A stretch of 64,000 nucleotides of DNA from DASZQY01 sp036511595 (GTDB lineage Bacteria > Pseudomonadota > Alphaproteobacteria > Rhizobiales > Kaistiaceae). Numbering within the stretch: the stretch's first letter is position 1; each line of letters starts with the position of its first letter. The notes below the pieces were generated by a model. That model was not told the origin of the DNA. It worked only from the letters and a program-made list of their open reading frames with translations, and ran no database searches. The stretch lies in NCBI GenBank assembly GCA_036511595.1, contig DATCBY010000051.1:1-64000 (forward strand), written 5' to 3'. This document shows, piece after piece, positions 44,656 through 52,936 of the stretch. The position numbers were made by a program, and so were the translations under genes.

Positions 44656-46362
44656 ATGAACGACAAGGCTTTTCTTTCGCGCGCCATCGATCAGGGCAGG
44701 GGAGCCGCTCCCGCCGACCTGGCAATCAAGAACGTCGGCTTGCTCGACATCGTTTCTGGCGGAGTGACGGTTACCGACATCGCCATCTGCGGCGACCGCA
44801 TCGTTGGCACCTATGCCACCGACAAGGGCGAACGCGAGATCGACGCCACCGGGCTGTTTGCCGTCCCGGGTTTCATCGACACGCATCTCCACATCGAGTC
44901 CTCGCTGCTGACGCCGCAGGAATTCGACCGCTGTGTCCTGCCGCACGGCGCAACTACGGCGATCTGCGACCCGCACGAGATCGCCAACGTGCTGGGTCTG
45001 GAGGGCATCCGCTACTTCCTCGACAGCGCCGAGACCACGATCATGGACCTTCGCGTCCAGCTGTCGTCCTGTGTCCCGGCAACCGCGTTCGAGACATCCG
45101 GCGCGCGGCTGCTGGCGAGCGATCTCGTGCCGCTCCGCGCCCACCCGAAGGTGATCGGTCTCGCCGAATTCATGAATTTCCCCGGCGTCCTTCACAGCGA
45201 ACCGGACGTGCTCGACAAGCTAGTCGCCTTCCAAGACAGCCACATCGATGGGCACGCTCCCCTTGTGCGCGGCTACGATCTCAACGGCTATCTGTCGGCG
45301 CGCATTCGTGCCGATCATGAAACGACCATCGCCGCCGATGGGCGCGAGAAGCTCAGCAAGGGCATGCAAGTGCTCATCCGCGAAGGCTCGGTCACCAAGG
45401 ACCTGCACGCGCTGGCCGAACTGCTCGATGCGAATACCTCGAGTTTCCTGTGCCTCTGCACCGACGATCGCAACCCGCTCGATATCGGCGAGGAAGGCCA
45501 TCTCGACCATCTCATCCGCACGCTGATCTCGCTCGGCCGTCCGCTGCATCACGTCTATCGCGTGGCAACCTGGTCGGCGGCCAACGCTTTCGGCCTGCGC
45601 GATCGCGGTATGATTGCCCCGGGGAAACGCGCCGATATCGTCCTCGTCGGCGATCTCGCCGCCTGTTCGGTGAAGACAGTCATATCCGCCGGCCGCGTCG
45701 TTGACGACGCGCTGTTCGCAACCCGCAGGAAGGTAGCGCCGGTCGGGCTCGCCAGCGTCAGGACCCGCGCCATGACTGCCGCCGATTTCCGCGTGCCCGG
45801 TGAATCGGGAGAACTTCGTATGATCGGCGTGGCCCACGGCGGCGTGGTGACGGACGACGTCACCAAGTGGGTGGAGTCGGTGGATGGCGTTCGCCAGGTC
45901 GATCTCGCCCGCGACGTCGCCAAGGTCGCGGTCATCGAGCGCCACGGCAAGAACGGCAACATCGCCCGCGCCTTCGTCACCGGTTTCGGCCTGCAGCGGG
46001 GCGCCATTGCATCCTCGGTCGGCCATGACAGCCACAATATCTGTGTCGTCGGCGTCGACGACGACGACATGGCCGGGGCGGTTAATCGCCTGCGCGAGAT
46101 CGGCGGCGGCTATGTGGTGGCCTCCGGTGGCGAGGTGCTGGCCGAGCTGGCGTTGCCGCTCGCCGGATTAATAAGCCTGGAGACTTTCGAGGCCGTTCGC
46201 GCCGCGTTGGTACCGCTCCGCGGCGCGGCGCGCGACCTCGGCTGCACGCTGCCGGAACCCTTCCTCCAGGTTTCGTTCCTGCCGCTCCCGGTCATCCCGC
46301 ACATGAAAATAACCGACCTTGGCCTCTTCGACGTCGACCGGTTTGCGCTTGTGGAGCAGTGA
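44656..46362 (+). CDS. ade: Adenine deaminase
   Basis: The product is 568 residues, an amidohydrolase of the Ade type. Metal-binding motifs include PGFIDTHLHIESSLLTPQEFDRCVLPHGATTAICDPHE, GHAPLVRGYDLNGYLSA and LCTDDRNPLD, followed by GLRDRGMIAPGKRADIVL. The C-terminal domain NIARAFVTGFGL and SVGHDSHNICVVG is also diagnostic. The enzyme hydrolyses adenine to hypoxanthine and ammonia in purine salvage. GGGA lies about 11 bases before the ATG. Its last 195 bases are also the end of the MFS gene on the opposite strand; the Ade C-terminus looks authentic. Confidence 0.94.
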   Translation: MNDKAFLSRAIDQGRGAAPADLAIKNVGLLDIVSGGVTVTDIAICGDRIVGTYATDKGEREIDATGLFAVPGFIDTHLHIESSLLTPQEFDRCVLPHGATTAICDPHEIANVLGLEGIRYFLDSAETTIMDLRVQLSSCVPATAFETSGARLLASDLVPLRAHPKVIGLAEFMNFPGVLHSEPDVLDKLVAFQDSHIDGHAPLVRGYDLNGYLSARIRADHETTIAADGREKLSKGMQVLIREGSVTKDLHALAELLDANTSSFLCLCTDDRNPLDIGEEGHLDHLIRTLISLGRPLHHVYRVATWSAANAFGLRDRGMIAPGKRADIVLVGDLAACSVKTVISAGRVVDDALFATRRKVAPVGLASVRTRAMTAADFRVPGESGELRMIGVAHGGVVTDDVTKWVESVDGVRQVDLARDVAKVAVIERHGKNGNIARAFVTGFGLQRGAIASSVGHDSHNICVVGVDDDDMAGAVNRLREIGGGYVVASGGEVLAELALPLAGLISLETFEAVRAALVPLRGAARDLGCTLPEPFLQVSFLPLPVIPHMKITDLGLFDVDRFALVEQ

Positions 46363-47589
46363 CGGCGCAGGTTCGGTCAGGAACGACAGGTCGAAAGTGA
46401 TGTCGGGCAGATTGTCGAAGGCGAGCGGGGGCGCGGCAATCTCCGTCGTCTGCGCCGCGCGCTGCGGCAGTGACAGGAAGATGGTAAGGCCGAGGAATCC
46501 GAACGCGAGAGAGAGCGGCAGCGCCTCCGGCCCGAACAGGTCGATCAGGTAACCGACCGGCGTCGAGCCCACGATCGAACCGGCGGCATAGGCCATGGCA
46601 AAGCCGGTCGAGACCAGCGCCAGCTTCCGGCCGCGGAAATCCTGTCCCATCAGGATTACGCCGAGCGTGTAGATGCCAGAGATCGCGCCGCCGGCAAGGA
46701 ATAGCACGGGGAAAAGCGTCAGGGTCGAGCCCGCCGCGAATGGCAGGATAAGGCTCGTCACCGTGGCGAGAATCGAGCATGTAAGCAACGTAAAGCGGCG
46801 GCCGTAGCGGTCGGCCATCCAGCCGAGGACGGCGACGAGGACGGCTTCTCCGAGGCTGAATATGGCGACGAGATGCGCCGCACCGGCGTCGCCTACGCCA
46901 TGTGCCAGCCCGTACAACGGCAACAGGGCCTGCATGGCGGTTTCGCCGAGGCCGCCGAGAAAAGCGGCAGCGACGAGCGCACCGGCAACCGACAGCGCAA
47001 ACTTTAGGCTCTTGGTGTCACCGAGGCCTTCCTCCTCCTCGACCTCGCCTTTGGCCGAATGGATAGACAGCGCCACCACCGCGCCGACGGCGAGCGGCAG
47101 CATGGCGACCACGAGCGGCAGCGATCCCGATACGCCGACGCCGCCCAGCACCAGCGGGCCGATGAACTGACAGGTGGCGTAGAGCGTCCCCGAAGCGCCG
47201 ATGATGCGTCCGCGATGGCGGTCATCGACGACGCCGTTCAGCCAGATCTCGGTCGTCGTCCACAGCGCCGCGAAACAGGCGCCCATGACAAAGCGGGCGA
47301 GGAACCAGACCACGATATGGTCGGCCGCAAGGATGGCGGCAAACGACAGCAGCGAGATCGCAAAGAGGGCGGCCACCAGCGACCTCAGGCCCAGCCGGTC
47401 GATCAACCACGGCAGTGCCGGGCCGATGATGAGAATGCCGGCGCCGGCGAGCGATGCATTGAGGCCGATCAGCCAGGTCGCCAGCTCGCGCTTTTCCAGT
47501 GCCAGCGAGAAGAACGGATAGCTGTAGCCGTAGAGCAGGGCCTCCGCGCCGATCAGGACCAGGACGCCGATGACGCGCCAGCTCTTCAT
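46168..47589 (-). CDS. MFS transporter (YfkF/Ycah-like, 12 TM) with soluble C-terminal tail
   Basis: The product is 473 residues with twelve hydrophobic segments between about 5 and 380. The WLIDRLGLRSLVA loop and DRHRGRIIGASGTLYATCQF have the basic patterns of MFS loops; GWMADRYGRRFTLL is the second-half signature. It resembles the YcaD-like sugar/drug-proton antiporters. After the last helix a charged tail of about 80 residues (DVEEAKVGYFHVRDDRERQERNLEEGF) is predicted helical, and most of it is encoded antisense to ade. It starts one base after the SET gene's stop, so it is the third gene of that unit and may export or import its product. Substrate unknown. Confidence 0.85.
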   Translation of the reverse strand: MKSWRVIGVLVLIGAEALLYGYSYPFFSLALEKRELATWLIGLNASLAGAGILIIGPALPWLIDRLGLRSLVAALFAISLLSFAAILAADHIVVWFLARFVMGACFAALWTTTEIWLNGVVDDRHRGRIIGASGTLYATCQFIGPLVLGGVGVSGSLPLVVAMLPLAVGAVVALSIHSAKGEVEEEEGLGDTKSLKFALSVAGALVAAAFLGGLGETAMQALLPLYGLAHGVGDAGAAHLVAIFSLGEAVLVAVLGWMADRYGRRFTLLTCSILATVTSLILPFAAGSTLTLFPVLFLAGGAISGIYTLGVILMGQDFRGRKLALVSTGFAMAYAAGSIVGSTPVGYLIDLFGPEALPLSLAFGFLGLTIFLSLPQRAAQTTEIAAPPLAFDNLPDITFDLSFLTEPAPSLLHKRKPVDVEEAKVGYFHVRDDRERQERNLEEGFRQRAAEVARRAAERYQRGANGLESLQAY

Positions 47590-47590
47590 T

Positions 47591-48007
47591 TCAGATCTGG
47601 CAGCGGTTGGCGGTGTCGCACCAGCACTGCTTGCCCTCCGGCACCAGATTGAAGGTGCGGTAATCGGCGGTGATTTCTTCGCCCACCGCGATGTCGCGGT
47701 CGGCGTAAACGTAGAGCTGGCCCTCGACGCGGGCGTTGGGATGGCAGGAATGATTGAGGTAGTCGACGCCCTCCGGCTCCCACGTCGGCAGGAGGCAGAG
47801 CAGCTTGGACCCTTCCAGCTTCAGGTGGACCGACTGCCGCCACCAGTAGTCGTCGAGCGATTTCTTGTCGTCGAGATCGACCAGGATCGACTTGCCGTCG
47901 AAGAAGCCGATCAGCGCGTCCTTGGCGATCGGACGGGTGGCGTAGATGGCCTTGTGGTCGGCGCCGAAGGCGCGCACCTCAAGAAAATCAAAATTGGAAT
48001 AGCTCAC
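47591..48007 (-). CDS. SET-domain protein (putative protein-lysine methyltransferase)
   Basis: With GTG 48007 as start (GAGGGG upstream) the product is 138 residues; an ATG at 48034 is also possible. It is a compact SET domain: GADHKAIYATRPIAKDALIG at the N-terminus, then the knot motifs YLNHSCHPNARV (85-92, AdoMet binding) and GEEITADY (catalytic Tyr116), and a post-SET zinc-type cluster with Cys128, Cys130 and Cys136. Such small bacterial SET proteins methylate lysine in proteins, but partners are mostly unknown. It overlaps the unknown upstream gene by 20 bp and is followed after one base by the MFS gene, so all three are coupled. Confidence 0.85.
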   Translation of the reverse strand: MSYSNFDFLEVRAFGADHKAIYATRPIAKDALIGFFDGKSILVDLDDKKSLDDYWWRQSVHLKLEGSKLLCLLPTWEPEGVDYLNHSCHPNARVEGQLYVYADRDIAVGEEITADYRTFNLVPEGKQCWCDTANRCQI

Positions 48008-49001
48008 CGGAAAGCCCCTCGACCTCAAACCCATCCTCGAACCCACCGCCGGCAATCGGCGTCCCGCCCGATTGGCCGTCCCGGCTCGGCTCGTATGGTT
48101 TTCCGTCAAAAAGGTTAGCCGACCATTTAGCCGTCAGCCGGGCCGCGTAGGTCACCGGCATCTCGTGCTGAAAGGGGCACTTCTTCAGTTCGGCGAAGAC
48201 CGGGTCGTTGTGCGCCGCGAACCAGCGCTGGCGATCCTCGCTGAGATGGACGCCGCGCGCCGGATCGATCGCCACGCGGCTGTAGTTGGTGATCGTTGTG
48301 ATCGACATGTTCTGCCACGCGGTGACGCAGCGGCGGAAGAGCAGTTCGACGGCATCCCGATCATGCTTCATTTCGTAAACCGGCCGCCCCCAGACGCGCA
48401 TCGCCTGGTCCTGGACGACGCGCGCAAAGGCAAATGCGTCCGAGGTCGTGTTCACCGCCAGAAAGGGCGCCGACAGGGAAGGGTCGTAAAGCGGATCGCG
48501 CGGGTTGGCGGCATTGCGGCAGAAGGCGACCGAGAAGAACTCGTAGATCGTGTCTTTGCCGGTAACCGGGCAGGCGACCTCCATCGCGGTCGCCAGTGTC
48601 TTGCCGGCGACAAGGCCATCGGGATCGTCGGTCATGCCGGCGTCGCGCATGGCAGCGCCGAGGAGCTTCAGTTCGTCCGCCACGCTATCGCAGCGGGTCT
48701 CGTCGGCAAAAATCGCGAGGAATCCGGTTTTGCTATGTTCCGCCACATGGCCGCGAAACTCGGCCATGGCGAGCGCGTAGTCACGGCCGGTGCGAACCCG
48801 CGATACCTGATAGCGGCCAAGCCGGAATTCTCGTTTTCCGGCGGCGCACTGCAGGCCGCCTTCGAGCCATGCCTGGAGAGAATCGGACGTTTGGTGAGGG
48901 AAAGGGCACTTGCCGGGAGACGAGTCTCCGACCGTCGCTCTTGCCGGACGGAGGAACGCACCCGCCGACAACGCCCCGCGCGGAACATCCGCGAGACTCA
49001 T
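47988..49001 (-). CDS. Conserved-looking hypothetical protein, Cys-containing, first gene of SET/MFS unit
   Basis: From ATG 49001, with GAGGAGG six bases upstream, the product has 337 residues. There is no signal peptide or membrane segment. Cysteines occur in CPFPHQ near 32, LQC, TRC, ACPVTGKD, FCRN, RRCVTAW and KCPFQHEMP, giving two similar CPF.H motifs near the two ends. The middle (YEFFSVAFCRNAANPRDPLYDPSLSAPFLAVNTTSDAFAFARVVQDQAMRVWGR) looks like a folded alpha/beta domain. I do not recognise a family; heme or metal binding by the CPF.H pairs is possible but unproven. Coupled to the SET gene by a 20-bp overlap. Confidence 0.8.
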   Translation of the reverse strand: MSLADVPRGALSAGAFLRPARATVGDSSPGKCPFPHQTSDSLQAWLEGGLQCAAGKREFRLGRYQVSRVRTGRDYALAMAEFRGHVAEHSKTGFLAIFADETRCDSVADELKLLGAAMRDAGMTDDPDGLVAGKTLATAMEVACPVTGKDTIYEFFSVAFCRNAANPRDPLYDPSLSAPFLAVNTTSDAFAFARVVQDQAMRVWGRPVYEMKHDRDAVELLFRRCVTAWQNMSITTITNYSRVAIDPARGVHLSEDRQRWFAAHNDPVFAELKKCPFQHEMPVTYAARLTAKWSANLFDGKPYEPSRDGQSGGTPIAGGGFEDGFEVEGLSGELFQF

Positions 49002-49414
49002 GCATGCCTCCTCGTACGCGTACGCAACCAATACTTATCCGCCGCCGCGGACTAAGCGGCGATGTTAACCTGTTGTCAACTATTCGGCAGCCGCGGCCAA
49101 GGGTTCCGAGCCGCGCGCGGAGGAAAATTCACTATATATTAGTAAGCGTTAACCATAGATTCGAAGAATAGACCCGATCCACTCGTCGAGCAGCCGTGGA
49201 TTAGCCTCAAGGAACATGGACGAGTATATCCCCCAAGCAACCCAAGTATAATTCAAAAAAGCAAAGTCCTGAAATTGATGTTCTCCTAAAACGGAGAGCC
49301 CGAGCGGCCGCGAGCCTACCGTCTATTAATCAAACGTAATCGTCCCATTAAACGAATTTCAAGCCGGTTCGGTTAGCTCTGTCGGTCTGCGGGACACACG
49401 TGGGCGGACGCGAG
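49002..49414. promoter_or_regulatory. Divergent intergenic region, AT-rich
   Basis: No gene is seen. It contains TTAA-N7-TCAA at 49065-49079, one base from the CtrA box, GTTAACC and a GATTC (GANTC methylation type) near 49150-49165, and TCTCC-N6-GGAGA at 49282-49297. These could link the flanking genes to cell-cycle control, but each motif is short. Confidence 0.3.
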
Positions 49415-51610
49415 ATGACCAGAACCATCACCGGGCGGATTACGCTCAACCTTGTTGCCGGCATCGTCATCACGGTGGCGACGGTTCTGACCACGCTCTT
49501 CTGGATGGCCGCCAAGCATGACGAGCAGGCCGCGCAGGCCACGCAGACCATGGTGGAAGGCGGCGTGCAGGCGATGGGCAAGCGCTTGGCGCAACTTGCC
49601 AACGACTACGGCTGGTGGGAAGAGGCCTACGACGCCTACAAGCGTAAAGACAAGACGTGGATCGACGCCAACGTCGGCACCGGCATTACCGACACCAGCA
49701 TTGCCGATGTGCTGTTCATCGGTTCTCCGAAGGGCAAGGTTGACTACCAGTGGCTTATCGACGGCGCCCCCGACACCCTTGACGGGATACTGACCCCTGA
49801 ACGGCTTGATGCGATCAAGAAGGCGGCCGACGCGCTGCCCATCGGCAATCTTGCCGGCATCAGCACCATCTACATCGACACCCCCTCGGTGCCGATGATG
49901 CTGAGCATCCAGCATCTCACGCCGGTTTCCAAGGCGGACAAACTGAAGCCGACCGACCTGCCAATCGTCGTCTTCGGCCAGTATCTCAACGCCAAGCGCC
50001 TGCATGACCTCGGGACTTCGTTCCTGATCGACGACCTGCAGTTCGTTCGCGGCGACAGCGCTCCCGCCAACCTGGGCAGCCTCGGCATCCACAATCTTGT
50101 CGACAAGCCGCTCGGCTACTTCGTCTGGACGCCGCCGAAACCCGGTGCTGCGATCCTGAGCCGCGTGCTCCTGCCCGTGGGCATCGCGCTGGCGCTGTTC
50201 TGTGTCGTCGCGCTGACCACCGCATACCGGGCCCGCCGAATTGCGATTGCCTTGACCGAGAGCGAGAAAGAGGCCGTCACCGCGGCACGCACCGACAGCA
50301 TGACCGGCCTGTTGAATCGCACCGGCTTCACCGAATTTGTCGAATCCGAAGCCTTTGCCGATGCCTGCCGGGTTGGCGAACTGGCGATCATCTATCTCGA
50401 CGTCAACGGCTTCAAGCTGGTCAACGATTCCGTCGGCCACCACGGCGGCGACGACCTGGTCCGCGCTATTGCTGGCCGCGTTGCGTCTGTCATCCCGGCC
50501 GAGGCGGTGCTCGCCCGCATCGGTGGCGACGAGTTCGCCGTCGCGCTCATCGCGGGTGACGCCGGGAACGACGCCGCCGCGTTGGCGCGCGTCGTCGTCC
50601 ACTCGATCGACCAGCCGTTCATGATCTGCGGCTTCGAGTTCCACGTCAGTGCGTCGGTCGGCTACGCCGTCGCCGATGAAGTCGATATACTGCCGTCGGA
50701 AATTATCCGGCGTAGCGATGTCGCCATGTACCGGGCCAAGACCGGCGCCGAGCGCGAACCGATCGCCTATCACCACAGCATGGAAACCGGCGCGCTCGAG
50801 AAGAAGCAGATCGAGGCGGGCCTGCGCCGCGCCATCGAGAACGGCGACCTCAAGGTTTGCTACCAGCCGGTCGTGCGCGCCACCGACAGCAGGATCGTCA
50901 GCCTGGAAGCCCTGGTGCGCTGGACCTCCAGCGAGCTCGGCCCCATTTCACCGGCGGTCTTCGTGCCGGTCGCCGAGGAAACCGGCCTCATTCACGACCT
51001 CGGCCGCTGGGTCATGCACCGCGCCTGCGAGGATCTGTATCGCTGGCCCGGCCTGCACATGGCCGTCAACATATCGCCGGTGCAGCTCCGCGACCCCGGC
51101 TTCGCCGAGGAGATCTATCAGATCGTCGTCAGCCATGGCCACGACCCATCACGCTTCGAGCTGGAGCTGACTGAAGGCATCCTTGTCAACAACCCGACCA
51201 TTGCCGGGCGCAAGCTGACGATGCTGAAGGAATTCGGCTTCGCCCTGTCGCTCGACGACTTCGGCACCGGCTTCTCGTCGATCGGCTATTTGCGGCAGTT
51301 CCCTTTCGACATCCTCAAGATCGACCGCTCGTTCGTGCGCGACATTGGCGCGGATGGTGCCGCCAACGGCCTGCTGCAGTCGCTGGTCGCTCTCGGCAAT
51401 GCGCTCGATCTTTCGGTCATTGCCGAAGGCATTGAGGACCACGAGCAACTGCGGCTCCTGCGTCTCATCCAGTGCGAATTCATCCAGGGTTTCCTGTTCA
51501 GTCGCCCGGTGAGCGCCGCTGAAGTCGACGCGCTGCTGTTTGCCGAAGCGCACGGAAAGCCGATCGGCGGCGGCGTCGCCATGGAGCGCAAGGTGGCGGC
51601 CTCCGCCTGA
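49415..51610 (+). CDS. CHASE4-GGDEF-EAL cyclic-di-GMP turnover protein
   Basis: From ATG 49415 the product has 731 residues. TM1 is near 11-32, a periplasmic CHASE4-type domain spans about 33-250 (LANDYGWWEEAYDAYKRKD), TM2 near 253-272. The GGDEF domain has DSMTGLLNRTGF and an intact GGDEF near 370, but no RxxD inhibitory site ahead of it. The EAL domain has the full active-site set: SLEALVRW (near 497), ELTEG, DDFGTGFSS, ILKIDRSFV, AEGIEDHEQ and FIQGFLF. It could therefore both make and degrade c-di-GMP, with the phosphodiesterase probably competent. Upstream GTG 49400 is an alternative start. It is divergent from the SET unit. Confidence 0.93.
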   Translation: MTRTITGRITLNLVAGIVITVATVLTTLFWMAAKHDEQAAQATQTMVEGGVQAMGKRLAQLANDYGWWEEAYDAYKRKDKTWIDANVGTGITDTSIADVLFIGSPKGKVDYQWLIDGAPDTLDGILTPERLDAIKKAADALPIGNLAGISTIYIDTPSVPMMLSIQHLTPVSKADKLKPTDLPIVVFGQYLNAKRLHDLGTSFLIDDLQFVRGDSAPANLGSLGIHNLVDKPLGYFVWTPPKPGAAILSRVLLPVGIALALFCVVALTTAYRARRIAIALTESEKEAVTAARTDSMTGLLNRTGFTEFVESEAFADACRVGELAIIYLDVNGFKLVNDSVGHHGGDDLVRAIAGRVASVIPAEAVLARIGGDEFAVALIAGDAGNDAAALARVVVHSIDQPFMICGFEFHVSASVGYAVADEVDILPSEIIRRSDVAMYRAKTGAEREPIAYHHSMETGALEKKQIEAGLRRAIENGDLKVCYQPVVRATDSRIVSLEALVRWTSSELGPISPAVFVPVAEETGLIHDLGRWVMHRACEDLYRWPGLHMAVNISPVQLRDPGFAEEIYQIVVSHGHDPSRFELELTEGILVNNPTIAGRKLTMLKEFGFALSLDDFGTGFSSIGYLRQFPFDILKIDRSFVRDIGADGAANGLLQSLVALGNALDLSVIAEGIEDHEQLRLLRLIQCEFIQGFLFSRPVSAAEVDALLFAEAHGKPIGGGVAMERKVAASA

Positions 51611-51656
51611 AGTCTCCGCTGGCGCGGGCGAGGGGCGCTTGGCATAAGACGGGCCC

Positions 51657-52886
51657 ATGCCCGCCAGCCATCTCCCGCCCGACGTCGCAACGCTTACCCA
51701 GGCCGAGGCCCGCCGTATCGCGCTCGCCGCGCAAGGTTTTGGCCCCCGGCCTACCGCCGGCCGGTCGCCATGGAAATCGGTTGCGTCCGCAATCGACGCG
51801 ATGGCGCTCCTGCAACTCGATTCAGTCAATGTTCTCGTGCGTTCGCACTACCTGCCGGTATTTTCGAGGCTGGGCGACTACGACCGCGGGGCAATCGACC
51901 GGCACGGATTTGGCGGCGGCGCCAGCCGCCAACTCTTCGAGTACTGGGCGCACGAAGCATCGCTCCTGCCAGTGCGCTTCCACCCGCTGCTGCGCTGGCG
52001 CATGGCGCGCGCGGAGAAGCACGTCGGCCTGAGCGTTGCGCGCGCGCAGTCAGTCCGCCGGCAGCGCACCTACATACGGGCGGTGCTTGCCGAGATTGGT
52101 GCGCGCGGGCCGCTGGCGGCAAGCGAACTCGACGACCCCGGCGAACGATCCGGCCCGTGGTGGGGCTGGCGCAAGGGCAAGTCGGCGCTCGAGCATCTGC
52201 TGCATACGGGCGCGGTGACCGCGACCGGGCGGCGCGGCTTCGAGCGCCTTTACGATCTCACCGATCGCGTCATCCCGCCCGAAATTCTGAGTTTGCCGAC
52301 TCCATCGGAAGCCGACGCCATCCGCGAACTTGCCGCCGCCGGAGCAAGGTCGTGCGGCATCGGCACCGAGGTTGATATTCGCGACTACTTCCGCCTGCCG
52401 GTAGCCGAGGCGCGCGGGGCAATCGGCGAACTGGTTGAGACCGGCACGCTGGTTCCCGTTGCCGTCGAGGGATGGGACAAGCCCGCCTATCTTCACGCCG
52501 CAGCTTCGCGTCCCCGCCGGCTGACGGCGACGGCGCTGCTCTCGCCGTTCGATCCGCTGGTATGGTTCCGCCCGCGCACCGAGCGGCTCTTCGGATTTCA
52601 CTATCGGCTGGAGATCTACACGCCGCAGGCCAAACGCAAGTTCGGCTACTATGTTCTGCCGTTCCTGCACGACGGTCGCCTCAGCGGGCGCCTCGATCTG
52701 AAGGCAATGCGCGCCGAGGGGGTCCTTGAGGTGCGCGGCGCCCACGGCGAAGTGGGCATAGACCGCGACGCGGTGGCGGGCGCCGCGGCGACGGAACTTC
52801 GCCGCCTCGCCGCCTGGCTGGGCCTCGGCACGGTCCGCGTCCTTCCCGCCGGCGAGCTGGCGAAAGCGCTGGCGCGCAGCATTTGA
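51657..52886 (+). CDS. Winged-helix DNA glycosylase-like protein (YcaQ/AlkX family)
   Basis: The product is 409 residues, usual for the HTH_42 (YcaQ) family. LTQAEARRIALAAQGF opens the first winged helix, LLQLDSVNVLVRSHYLPVFSRLGDYDR is the conserved substrate-proximal block, FEYWAHEASLLPVRFHPLLRWRM follows, and LLSPFDPLVWFRPRTERLFGFHYRLEIYTPQAKRKFGYYVLPFL is the best conserved stretch. E. coli YcaQ is a glycosylase that unhooks DNA interstrand crosslinks; actinobacterial AlkX relatives do the same. Function here is inferred from that. Starts 46 bp after the c-di-GMP gene and ends 50 bp before dusA. Confidence 0.9.
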   Translation: MPASHLPPDVATLTQAEARRIALAAQGFGPRPTAGRSPWKSVASAIDAMALLQLDSVNVLVRSHYLPVFSRLGDYDRGAIDRHGFGGGASRQLFEYWAHEASLLPVRFHPLLRWRMARAEKHVGLSVARAQSVRRQRTYIRAVLAEIGARGPLAASELDDPGERSGPWWGWRKGKSALEHLLHTGAVTATGRRGFERLYDLTDRVIPPEILSLPTPSEADAIRELAAAGARSCGIGTEVDIRDYFRLPVAEARGAIGELVETGTLVPVAVEGWDKPAYLHAAASRPRRLTATALLSPFDPLVWFRPRTERLFGFHYRLEIYTPQAKRKFGYYVLPFLHDGRLSGRLDLKAMRAEGVLEVRGAHGEVGIDRDAVAGAAATELRRLAAWLGLGTVRVLPAGELAKALARSI

Positions 52887-52936
52887 CGCAAGCCGCGGGT
52901 GGACTTTCCGCGGCTCCCGGTCCATTTGAGCGCCGG

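Noticed and set aside
48072..49055. 327-codon plus-strand frame opposite the unknown Cys-rich gene
   Set aside because: The minus-strand gene has a better ribosome binding site and is coupled to the SET gene; the plus-strand translation is a basic shadow.
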